Shown here piece by piece: positions 1 to 5,950 of a stretch of 10,948 nucleotides of DNA. Numbering within the stretch: the first letter of the stretch is position 1; every line of letters begins with the position of its first letter. Under the pieces are notes generated by a model that saw only the letters and a list, made by a program, of their open reading frames with translations, was not told where the DNA came from and did not search any database. The translations under genes were made by a program, and so were the position numbers. The DNA lies in assembly GCA_946549155.1 (NCBI GenBank), contig CAMNQN010000108.1, positions 1 through 10,948 on the forward strand, read 5' to 3'. The stretch comes from an uncultured Lachnospiraceae bacterium. GTDB taxonomy: Bacteria > Bacillota > Clostridia > Lachnospirales > Lachnospiraceae.

Positions 1-4
1 GGGA

Positions 5-33
5 GAGCTGGCAGCCCTCAAGGCTGACAGCTC
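5..33. other. GC-rich hairpin
   Basis: GAGCTG (5-10) pairs with CAGCTC (28-33), and CAGCC (12-16) pairs with GGCTG (22-26). A single G/A mismatch separates the two helices, and the loop is CTCAA. No T-run follows on either strand within a few bases, so it is not a typical intrinsic terminator. It sits immediately next to a second hairpin and may belong to a larger structured element cut by the window edge. Confidence 0.55.
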
Positions 34-34
34 A

Positions 35-82
35 GAGGCACTGAGCTGGGAAATCCATCAGGATTTCCCGGCGAACTGCCTC
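35..82. other. Two-tier hairpin
   Basis: The inner stem is a perfect 9-bp inverted repeat, GGGAAATCC (48-56) with GGATTTCCC (61-69), closing a four-base loop ATCA. An outer 6-bp stem, GAGGCA (35-40) with TGCCTC (77-82), is separated from it by an internal loop of 7 nt on each side. The equal spacing suggests a real RNA or DNA structure. No U-tract follows it. Its family is not recognised. Confidence 0.6.
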
Positions 83-136
83 GGTGCCCGAAATTTTCGT
101 CCGGCTGCATCTTAGATTTTCTTGGTATCCGGAGTT

Positions 137-194
137 ATTTTCCAGATGCTTGTGGCCCTGCGCGCCCGCCTCTTCCTGCGTCCGGGTAATTAAC
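137..194 (-). repeat. Left copy of an edge-flanking repeat
   Basis: Read on the minus strand from 194 to 137, this segment aligns without gaps to plus-strand 10879-10936, by hand about 43 of 58 bases. Shared blocks are GTTAATT, GGACGCAGGAA and TCTGGAAAA. The two copies are inverted relative to each other and extend outward from the window interior. On the plus strand the segment ends a frame whose last residues read RLFLRPGN before a TAA at 191-193. The counterpart ends RLFLRPAN before a TAA. Whether this is coding, a mobile-element end or an RNA cannot be settled here. Confidence 0.55.
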
Positions 195-217
195 CAAACA
201 CGAAGAGCCCACCATTT

Positions 218-562
218 CTACAGCCGGGTCTTGACTATCTCCGCCACCTCGTTATACTTGCCGATAATGTAATCATAATTTTCCCTCCTATGGGGAATCT
301 GGCAGTTGGTACAGTCTTTCCGGCCCTTGGCGGTGATGATAAAATTTCCTCCGCAGTCCTTTCCTAGCGCGTACAGCGGACAGTAGCAGAACAGGCAGTT
401 GAAATTCTCCGGATCAGCCCCTGCGTGGCAGGGAAAATACTCACATTCCTTGTGGCTGAAATAGGAATATTTCCTGTCGTCTGCTTTTTTCTTCTCCGCT
501 TCCGTCCCGGTCCGTCTCCCGGTTTCCGCCTTTTCTTCGGCTTCTGCCTTCAAATTTTCCAT
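218..562 (-). CDS. Cysteine-rich small-domain protein, putative metal binding
   Basis: This 114-residue protein has no assigned reaction. Residues 1-30 are a low-complexity, charged Glu/Lys/Ala leader. The rest is a compact cysteine-rich domain with eight Cys (40, 45, 56, 59, 61, 70, 84, 87) plus His37, His46 and His91. It matches the layout of the Pfam 'cysteine-rich small domain' (PF04071, by recall), whose members are presumed to bind zinc or another metal. The start at 562 is chosen because AGAAAGGAG lies just upstream at good spacing. An in-frame ATG at 634 lacks such a site and would lie inside the upstream Uma2 gene. The gap to that gene is 46 bp on the same strand, so the two may be co-transcribed. 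It ends with TAG, and the frame stays open for 61 further codons. Confidence 0.75.
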   Translation of the reverse strand: MENLKAEAEEKAETGRRTGTEAEKKKADDRKYSYFSHKECEYFPCHAGADPENFNCLFCYCPLYALGKDCGGNFIITAKGRKDCTNCQIPHRRENYDYIIGKYNEVAEIVKTRL

Positions 563-608
563 TCCAGTTCTCCTTTCTGAAAAACCCCGCCATATTTTTA
601 CTTTCCTT

Positions 609-1115
609 TTATTCAAAGTTAAACAATTCTTCAAAAGTAATTTTCAGATTAGGAAAATGAATAATTCCAAGCTCTTCCTTGTTCGTTTCGCTTATTATAT
701 TAAATAAATGATAATAAGGCTTCTTATTTTCATCATAATCAAGGACATAAATCTCAACCCGCTTCCGTTGCCAGTCCGCGAGCCAATATTCATCGATCTC
801 CTGCTGCCGGTAAAGCTCCATTTTTTCGCTCCGGTCATATTTTTCTGTTGACGGAGAAAGGACCTCCATCACAAAGCGGGGACAATTATAAAAAGAATTT
901 CCCCTTCTGTTCTTGAAACCGCAGTTTATTGACACATCCGGAATGACTGTTTTCTCTTCATCTCCCATATACCATTTATACTGGACATTATCACTAAAAA
1001 CGCGGCACAATCCATCCCGTATTTGACTTCCCACTTTTATTACAAAATTGCTTATGACCATGGAATGCTCAATATAAGCCCCCGCCATATCATACACCTG
1101 AATTGCTGGTGGCAT
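609..1115 (-). CDS. Uma2 family (DUF820) PD-(D/E)XK nuclease-like protein, short N-terminus
   Basis: This 168-residue protein resembles Uma2/DUF820 (PF05685), a restriction-endonuclease-fold family common in cyanobacteria and Firmicutes, with physiological role largely unknown. Visible landmarks are IPD (58-60), VMEVLSPST (82-90, acidic Glu84), Lys98 and the IDEYWLAD block (107-114). These match the family's PD...EVLSPS...K...EYW..D pattern. The usual N-terminal segment ending in a Glu-Ile-(Asp/Asn)-Gly motif is missing, since the protein enters the fold at about VYDMAGAYIEHS (7-18). The ATG at 1115 has AAGGAAG at suitable spacing. A second in-frame ATG at 1163 with a better GAGGAG site is followed by TAG at its fourth codon. 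The gene may be 5'-altered, and nuclease activity is unproven. Confidence 0.75.
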   Translation of the reverse strand: MPPAIQVYDMAGAYIEHSMVISNFVIKVGSQIRDGLCRVFSDNVQYKWYMGDEEKTVIPDVSINCGFKNRRGNSFYNCPRFVMEVLSPSTEKYDRSEKMELYRQQEIDEYWLADWQRKRVEIYVLDYDENKKPYYHLFNIISETNKEELGIIHFPNLKITFEELFNFE

Positions 1116-1137
1116 AGCATCACTTCCTTTACTGTTT

Positions 1138-1166
1138 ACTGTAATCAGTAACTAAAACGTCATCAA
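1138..1166 (-). promoter_or_regulatory. Candidate promoter of the Uma2 gene
   Basis: On the minus strand, TTGATG (1161-1166) and TACAGT (1138-1143) are separated by exactly 17 bp, each matching 4 of 6 sigma-A consensus bases. Initiation would fall near 1131, leaving a leader of about 15 nt containing the AAGGAAG ribosome binding site. The -10 overlaps a short dyad TTACTG-TAAT-CAGTAA (1136-1151), and the -35 lies in an arm of the larger dyad element. Support is modest. Confidence 0.3.
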
Positions 1167-1219
1167 ACACTCCTCAATTAGGTACTATTACCAAATTTCA
1201 CAGCATCTGATGACGTTTT
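1154..1219. repeat. 66-bp nested dyad element between tpiA and the Uma2 gene
   Basis: Perfect 12-bp arms AAAACGTCATCA (1154-1165) and TGATGACGTTTT (1208-1219) enclose 42 nt. Within these, AATT-A-GGTA (1176-1184) pairs with TACC-A-AATT (1189-1197) around a CTAT loop. Both dyads share the same centre, about 1186.5, and the intervening arms are 10 nt each. In the tpiA direction the hairpin ends in TTTT, so it may serve as a weak or bidirectional terminator. It could equally be a tiny MITE-like element: the flanks read TAACTA (1149-1154) and TCACTA (1219-1224), 5 of 6 identical. Confidence 0.6.
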
Positions 1220-1250
1220 CACTAGGTCTGATTTATGAATGGCTTCAAAC

Positions 1251-2000
1251 TTATTTGTAGTTTACGATCTGTCCGAATTCCGGCTTCAGGGACGCGCCGC
1301 CTACCAGGCCGCCGTCGATATCCGGCTGTGCGAACAGCTCCGGAGCGGTCTTTGCGTTTACGGAACCGCCGTACTGGATACGGATCGCTGCCGCGGTAGC
1401 GTCATCGTAGATCTCAGCGATGCACTCACGGATGCCCTTGCAGACTTCCTGCGCCTGCTCGGTGGTGGCCGTCTTACCGGTACCGATAGCCCAGATCGGC
1501 TCGTAAGCGATTACCGCGGTCTTTGCCTGATCAGCGGTCACATTCAGGAAGCCAACCTTTACCTGCTGACGGATCCAGTCCATGGTGATGCCCTGCTCTC
1601 TCTGCTCCAGAGATTCGCCGCAGCACATGATGGGAGTGATGCCGTGCTCGAAGGCTTTCAGCATTTTCTTGTTTACGGTCTCAGAGGTCTCCGCGAAATA
1701 TTCTCTTCTCTCAGAATGGCCCAGAACCACATATTTTACGCCAACATCGGTCAGCATCTTCGGGGAAATCTCGCCTGTGTAGGCGCCCTTCTCCTCAAAG
1801 TACATATTCTCCGCACCCACCTGGATGTTGGAGCCCTTGGCTGCTTCCATTACCGGAATAATATCAATGGCCGGCACACAGAAAACAACATCCACTTCGT
1901 CGTTTCCTACCAGCGGTTTTAAGGTATTTACCAGTTCTACTGCCTCGCTGGGAGTCATGTTCATTTTCCAGTTTCCAGCGATGATTTTCTTTCTTGCCAT
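1251..2000 (-). CDS. tpiA: Triosephosphate isomerase
   Basis: This cytosolic enzyme interconverts dihydroxyacetone phosphate and glyceraldehyde 3-phosphate. The 249-residue length is typical. The active site is complete: Asn10 and Lys12 in GNWKMN, catalytic His95 in VLGHSERR, and catalytic Glu167 in AYEPIWAIGTGK (165-176), which also carries the flexible loop 6. The phosphate-binding GGSVN motif is at 211-215, followed by the C-terminal GGLVGGASL block. The start at 2000 has AAGGAG about 9 nt upstream. It is the last gene of the gap-pgk-tpiA cluster, 86 bp after pgk, with no obvious promoter between. The usual downstream partners gpmI and eno do not follow; an unrelated Uma2 gene does. Confidence 0.98.
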   Translation of the reverse strand: MARKKIIAGNWKMNMTPSEAVELVNTLKPLVGNDEVDVVFCVPAIDIIPVMEAAKGSNIQVGAENMYFEEKGAYTGEISPKMLTDVGVKYVVLGHSERREYFAETSETVNKKMLKAFEHGITPIMCCGESLEQREQGITMDWIRQQVKVGFLNVTADQAKTAVIAYEPIWAIGTGKTATTEQAQEVCKGIRECIAEIYDDATAAAIRIQYGGSVNAKTAPELFAQPDIDGGLVGGASLKPEFGQIVNYK

Positions 2001-2086
2001 AATTATATTCTCCTTGTTCTATCTTTCTGTTCCCTCAACGAAACACCTGCTGCGCCTGTGGCTTACATTTCCTGCGCTGCTTTCGC

Positions 2087-3307
2087 CTATTTATCGTCTG
2101 CCGCCGCTACACCAGGAAGCTCTTTGCCCTCCAAAAATTCCAGAGAAGCGCCGCCGCCTGTGGAAATGTGGCTCATCTTGTCACCGAAGCCAAGCTGATT
2201 CACAGCTGCTGCGGAATCGCCGCCGCCAATGATGGTGGTAGCATCTGTCTCTGCCAGGGATTTCGCCACAGCGATGGTTCCCTTGGCCAGAATCGGGTTT
2301 TCAAATACGCCCATGGGGCCGTTCCATACCACCGTCTTTGCGGACTTCACCGCATCTGCATACAGCTCGGCAGTCTTAGGTCCGATATCCAGTCCCATCA
2401 TATCCGCCGGGATCGCATTGGAATCCACTACAGATACCTCAATCTCTGCGTCAATCGGGTTCGGAAATTCTTTGGCGATGGTGGTATCCACCGGAAGCAG
2501 CAGCTTCTTGCCCAGCTTCTCCGCTTTCTCCATCATCTCCTTGCAGTAATCAATCTTCTCATCATCCACCAGAGAGGTACCTACCTCATAGCCCTTGGCC
2601 TTCAGGAAGGTGTAGGCCATACCACCGCCGATGATCAGAGTATCGCACTTCTCCAGCAAATTGGAGATCACGTTCAGCTTGTCCGCTACCTTGGCGCCGC
2701 CCAGGATGGCCACGAAGGGACGCACCGGATTCTCCACTGCATTGCCCAGGAAATCAATCTCCTTCTGCATCAGATAACCAACCGCATTCTCTCCGCCCTT
2801 CGCCGTGATAAACTTGGTCACGCCGGCCACGGAAGCGTGGGCTCTGTGGGAGGAACCGAAGGCATCGCAAACATACAGATCCGCCAGATCCGCCAGCTCT
2901 TTGCTGAATTCCTCGCCGTTTTTCGTCTCCTCTTTGCCGCGGAAACGGGTATTCTGCAGAAGCACCACGTCGCCGTCCTTCATCTCAGCTACCGCCTTTG
3001 TGGCAGCTTCACCGGTTACATTGTAATCGGAAACAAATACCACTTCTTTGCCCAGCTTCTCAGAGAGACGCTTCGCAACCGGCGCCAGGGACTCTCCTTC
3101 GTTGGGGCCGTTCTTTACTTTTCCAAGGTGAGAGCAAAGGATCACCTTTCCGCCGTCGTTCATCAATTTCTTAATGGTGGGCAGCGCCGCCACAATACGG
3201 GTTTCATCGGTGATGTTGCCGTCCTTCAGCGGTACATTAAAATCACATCTTACCAAAACGCGTTTTCCCTTCGCGTTAATATCATCCACTGATTTTTTAT
3301 TCAGCAT
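2087..3307 (-). CDS. pgk: Phosphoglycerate kinase
   Basis: This cytosolic glycolytic kinase transfers phosphate from 1,3-bisphosphoglycerate to ADP, giving 3-phosphoglycerate and ATP. The 406-residue protein shows the whole family pattern. DFNVP (22-26) and SHLG (59-62) mark the substrate-binding N-domain, and GSSHRAH (151-157) is also conserved. The nucleotide-binding C-domain has GGAKV (203-207), WNGPMGVFE (328-336), GGGDSA (361-366) and STGGGAS (382-388). It is slightly longer than the usual roughly 395 residues because of a short Ala/Asp-rich C-terminal tail. AGGAGG lies 8 nt before the start. It follows gap by 137 bp, with a hairpin terminator in that space, so its expression probably depends partly on readthrough from the gap promoter. 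Confidence 0.98.
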   Translation of the reverse strand: MLNKKSVDDINAKGKRVLVRCDFNVPLKDGNITDETRIVAALPTIKKLMNDGGKVILCSHLGKVKNGPNEGESLAPVAKRLSEKLGKEVVFVSDYNVTGEAATKAVAEMKDGDVVLLQNTRFRGKEETKNGEEFSKELADLADLYVCDAFGSSHRAHASVAGVTKFITAKGGENAVGYLMQKEIDFLGNAVENPVRPFVAILGGAKVADKLNVISNLLEKCDTLIIGGGMAYTFLKAKGYEVGTSLVDDEKIDYCKEMMEKAEKLGKKLLLPVDTTIAKEFPNPIDAEIEVSVVDSNAIPADMMGLDIGPKTAELYADAVKSAKTVVWNGPMGVFENPILAKGTIAVAKSLAETDATTIIGGGDSAAAVNQLGFGDKMSHISTGGGASLEFLEGKELPGVAAADDK

Positions 3308-3378
3308 ATCAAAATCCTCCTAATCGTCTTTTCCTTCCGCGCAAACATCTGTCTGCATGGCTTTGAATTTTCCAGCAG

Positions 3379-3413
3379 AAAAATTCAGGGCCCGGTCCAA
3401 AACGACCGGACCC
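3379..3413 (-). terminator. Intrinsic (possibly leaky) terminator after gap
   Basis: On the minus strand GGGTCCGGTC (3413-3404) pairs with GACCGGGCCC through a 10-bp stem containing one G-T wobble. The loop is short and T-rich. A five-T run follows after a four-base spacer (TGAA). It lies 32 bp after the gap stop codon and about 70 bp before pgk. The spacer before the T-run and the same-strand downstream genes suggest attenuation rather than complete termination. It could also protect the gap mRNA 3' end. On the plus strand the stem is followed by TTTT. Confidence 0.7.
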
Positions 3414-3444
3414 TTTTAGGTCTAAATCTTACTCAGCCTCTGAA

Positions 3445-4458
3445 TTAAGCCAGCTCTGCGAAGTATTTAATGGTGCGAACCATCTGGCTTACATAGGAGT
3501 TCTCATTATCGTACCAGGAAACAACCTGTACCTGAGAGGTTCCGTTACCCAGGTTTACAACCATGGTCTGGGTAGCATCGAACAGAGAACCAAATCTCAT
3601 ACCTACGATATCGGAAGAAACGATCTCGTCAGTATTGTAACCGAAGGATTCGGTAGCCTGTGCCTTCATAGCTGCGTTGATACCATCAACAGTAGCCTCA
3701 CCCTTAACAACAGCGTTCAGGATGGTGGTGGAACCGGTGGGGGTCGGAACACGCTGTGCAGCGCCGATCAGTTTGCCGTTCAGTTCCGGAATAACCAGGC
3801 CGATTGCCTTTGCAGCGCCGGTGCTGTTGGGAACGATGTTCACTGCGCCTGCACGGGATCTTCTCAGATCGCCTTTTCTCTGCGGTCCATCCAGGATCAT
3901 CTGGTCGCCAGTGTAAGCGTGGATGGTGCACATAATACCGGATTCGATGGGCATATAGTCGTTCAGAGCCTTTGCCATCGGAGCCAGGCAGTTGGTGGTG
4001 CAGGAAGCAGCGGAGATAACCGTATCTTCCGGCTTCAGGGTGGTGTGGTTTACATTATATACGATGGTGGGCAGGTCGTTTCCAGCCGGAGCGGAAATAA
4101 CAACCTTCTTAGCGCCTGCGGTGATATGAGCAGAAGCTTTTTCCTTGGAGGTATAGAAACCGGTACACTCCAGAACTACGTCTACACCGATCTCGCCCCA
4201 GGGCAGCTCAGCAGCGTTAGCCTTTGCGTAGATTTTGATTTCTTTTCCGTCAACAGTGATGGAATCCTCACCAGCGGTAACAGTATCAGCCAGAGCATAT
4301 TTGCCCTGAGAAGAATCATATTTTAATAAGTGAGCCAGCATCTTCGGGGAAGTCAAATCGTTGATCGCTACAACTTCGTATCCCTCAGCACCAAACATCT
4401 GTCTGAAAGCCAGACGACCGATACGGCCGAAACCATTAATAGCAACTTTTACTGCCAT
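3445..4458 (-). CDS. gap: Glyceraldehyde-3-phosphate dehydrogenase, NAD-dependent type I
   Basis: This cytosolic glycolytic enzyme oxidises and phosphorylates glyceraldehyde 3-phosphate to 1,3-bisphosphoglycerate, reducing NAD+. The 337-residue length is standard. The N-terminal Rossmann motif is INGFGRIGR (7-15). Asp34 in AINDL is the residue that normally favours NAD over NADP. The catalytic nucleophile is Cys153 in SAASCTTNC, and His180 in CTIHAYTGD is its general base. The C-terminal WYDNENSY motif is present. The start at 4458 is chosen because AGGAGG lies 10 nt upstream and the protein then begins at the normal MAVKVAINGFG. An in-frame ATG at 4512 would add 18 unrelated residues. It is the first gene of the gap-pgk-tpiA cluster and has its own promoter. 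Confidence 0.98.
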   Translation of the reverse strand: MAVKVAINGFGRIGRLAFRQMFGAEGYEVVAINDLTSPKMLAHLLKYDSSQGKYALADTVTAGEDSITVDGKEIKIYAKANAAELPWGEIGVDVVLECTGFYTSKEKASAHITAGAKKVVISAPAGNDLPTIVYNVNHTTLKPEDTVISAASCTTNCLAPMAKALNDYMPIESGIMCTIHAYTGDQMILDGPQRKGDLRRSRAGAVNIVPNSTGAAKAIGLVIPELNGKLIGAAQRVPTPTGSTTILNAVVKGEATVDGINAAMKAQATESFGYNTDEIVSSDIVGMRFGSLFDATQTMVVNLGNGTSQVQVVSWYDNENSYVSQMVRTIKYFAELA

Positions 4459-4550
4459 AATTCCAATTCCTCCTAATGTGAATTTAAAAGTTAGTTGTTT
4501 GTCAAGGCACACGCCAGCACAATAAAATGCTTTACCTCAACCTGATTGTT

Positions 4551-4579
4551 ATTCTAACCAATTTGTCCCAAAAATTCAA
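4551..4579 (-). promoter_or_regulatory. Sigma-A-type promoter of gap
   Basis: On the minus strand TTGAAT (4574-4579) and TAGAAT (4551-4556) are separated by 17 bp, matching 4 of 6 and 5 of 6 consensus bases. Transcription would begin near 4544 and give a leader of about 86 nt before the gap start. The surrounding 4460-4640 region is AT-rich compared with the genes, as expected for a promoter region. A TATAAT on the same strand near 4620-4625 could act as a second, more distal start but lacks a good -35. Confidence 0.65.
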
Positions 4580-4659
4580 GACCCTTTTAAAAAATAGTAG
4601 ATTTTTTAACGACATTACTATATTATAGTGTCAAAATCCCCTTCAGAAAGGACATAATC

Positions 4660-5472
4660 ATGAAAATAACCAGTGATTTTCATCTGCATACCAGCTTCTC
4701 CGAGGATTCGGACACTCCCATGGAAACCATGGTCCGCTCCGCGGCCGCCCTGGGCCTGAAAACCATCTGTTTCACGGAACATCTGGATCTGGATTTCCCC
4801 AGGGAATACGGGACCTTCACCGTGGATCTGGATGCCTTCCAGGAAGAGCTTTTGCGGCTTCGAGGACTGTATAAAAAGGAGATCGAGATCCTGTTCGGCG
4901 TAGAGCTTGGAATGCAGCCCCGGCTTGCCGGAAGATATCAGGAAATAACGAAGCGCTATCCCTTTGATTTTGTCATCGCTTCCCAGCATCTGCTGGATGG
5001 CGCGGACCCCTACTCCCCCGCCTATTGGGAGGGAAAGAACGAGCAGGACTGCTACAGGGCCTATTTCACCCAGCTTCTCTCCAACTTAAAAACCATGCGC
5101 TCCTACGATACCCTGGGACACCTGGACTATGTGGTGCGCTACGGCCCCGGTAAAAATAAGCATTACTCCTACGAAGCTTACGCCTCCTGCATTGACCCCA
5201 TCCTGGAACACCTGATCGTTCAGGGAAAATGCCTGGAGGTCAACACCGCCGGGCTGAAATACGGTCTGGGCCATCCCAATCCGGAGGAGTCCGTCCTGCG
5301 CCGCTACAGGGAGCTGGGCGGGCGTCTTATCACCATCGGCTCCGACGCCCACCGTCCGGAGCATATCGCCTATGATTTCCGGCAGGCAGAGGAGCTTCTG
5401 CGGGAGCTTGGCTTTGAAAGCTACACCATTTTCCGTCAGAGGAAGCCCCATCAGGTGCCGCTGCTGCCTTAA
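4660..5472 (+). CDS. hisJ: PHP-domain histidinol-phosphatase (HisJ family)
   Basis: This is probably the histidine-biosynthesis phosphatase converting histidinol phosphate to histidinol in the cytosol. The 270-residue length fits the Bacillus-type HisJ. The PHP metal site is complete: His8 and His10 in DFHLH, Glu40-His41 in FTEHLD, Glu82 in GVELG, His110 in SQHLL, His154 in GHLDY, and Asp229 with His231 in GSDAH. The start has AAAGGA 7 nt upstream. No other his gene is adjacent, so the substrate rests on family resemblance; another phosphoesterase role is possible. It is flanked by a divergent gap gene, and its 3' end overlaps the iscU stop by 4 bp. Confidence 0.82.
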   Translation: MKITSDFHLHTSFSEDSDTPMETMVRSAAALGLKTICFTEHLDLDFPREYGTFTVDLDAFQEELLRLRGLYKKEIEILFGVELGMQPRLAGRYQEITKRYPFDFVIASQHLLDGADPYSPAYWEGKNEQDCYRAYFTQLLSNLKTMRSYDTLGHLDYVVRYGPGKNKHYSYEAYASCIDPILEHLIVQGKCLEVNTAGLKYGLGHPNPEESVLRRYRELGGRLITIGSDAHRPEHIAYDFRQAEELLRELGFESYTIFRQRKPHQVPLLP

Positions 5473-5912
5473 TACTCCTCCTGCTCGTCCTCCTCGCCCT
5501 CATGAATATCGGACTTGGGCTTTTCCAGCCCCTCGATCTTGATGCCATGCTTCCCGGCATAGTCCCACAGGGCGGCATGAATCGCCTCCTCCGCCAGCAA
5601 AGAACAGTGTACCTTTACGGGGGGAAGGCCGTCCAGTGCCTCCATAACCGCCTTGTTGGTCACCTCCATGGCCTCCTGAATGGTCTTTCCCTTCACCAGC
5701 TCCGTGGCCATGCTGCTGGTGGCCACAGCGGCCCCGCAGCCAAAGGTCTTAAACTTACAGTCCCGGATAACGCCCTGGTCGTCGATATCCAGATAGATTC
5801 TCATGATGTCTCCGCACTTGGCGTTGCCCACGGTGCCCACACCGCTGGCGTTCTCAATTTCCCCCACATTTCTGGGATTCTGAAAATGATCCATTACTTT
5901 TTCACTGTACAT
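5469..5912 (-). CDS. iscU: Fe-S cluster assembly scaffold IscU/NifU-N type
   Basis: This cytosolic scaffold receives sulfur from the desulfurase encoded upstream and builds Fe-S clusters for transfer to apoproteins. The 147-residue protein carries the three invariant cysteines: Cys33 in NAKCGD with stabilising Asp35, Cys59 in TFGCGAA, and Cys103 in VHCSLLAEEAI. It starts with the typical MYSEKVMDHFQNPRN. The last ten residues form an acidic tail (EGEEDEQEEY), an extension beyond the conserved domain. The C-terminal NifU thioredoxin-like domain is absent, so it is a stand-alone IscU-like form. AGGAGA lies 7 nt upstream of the start. It follows iscS by 38 bp as the last gene of the operon. Its TAA shares bases with the hisJ stop on the other strand. 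Confidence 0.95.
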   Translation of the reverse strand: MYSEKVMDHFQNPRNVGEIENASGVGTVGNAKCGDIMRIYLDIDDQGVIRDCKFKTFGCGAAVATSSMATELVKGKTIQEAMEVTNKAVMEALDGLPPVKVHCSLLAEEAIHAALWDYAGKHGIKIEGLEKPKSDIHEGEEDEQEEY

Positions 5913-5950
5913 AATTCTATCTCCTGTCTGCTATTTTGTATTTTTCCATC

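Larger units (their letters stand above)
1..217. other. Leftmost non-genic stretch with hairpins and a repeat
   Basis: No ribosome binding site plus start codon supports a gene here. What is visible is two adjacent GC-rich hairpins (5-33 and 35-82) and, at 137-194, a segment homologous to the right edge of the window. A minus-strand frame stays open for 61 codons directly after the TAG stop of the neighbouring cysteine-rich gene, ending at a TGA at 32-34. A plus-strand frame is open from position 2 to a TAG at 113-115 and again up to a TAA at 191-193. Either could be a gene remnant, but neither has a start I can defend. Confidence 0.5.

Noticed and set aside
563..634. Start of the cysteine-rich protein at 634
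   Set aside because: It would overlap the upstream gene, adds 24 unrelated residues and lacks a ribosome binding site, unlike the start at 562.
1129..1151. Repeated TTACTG units read as a repeat array
   Set aside because: Only two direct copies and one inverted copy of a 6-mer; it may be an operator half-site but is too short to call a repeat or CRISPR-like array.
2168..3292. Long plus-strand open frame opposite pgk (374 codons)
   Set aside because: It is the exact antisense of a complete, motif-rich pgk and has no ribosome binding site; its length reflects codon bias of pgk.
4500..4505. Perfect TTGACA on the minus strand upstream of gap
   Set aside because: At 16-18 bp spacing there is no -10-like hexamer, and initiation there would fall on the ribosome binding site. 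The pair at 4551-4579 fits better.
4596..4630. Possible hisJ promoter with a TATAGT -10 near 4624-4629
   Set aside because: The region is AT-rich but the only -35 at allowed spacing is a T-run. I could not choose a defensible pair.
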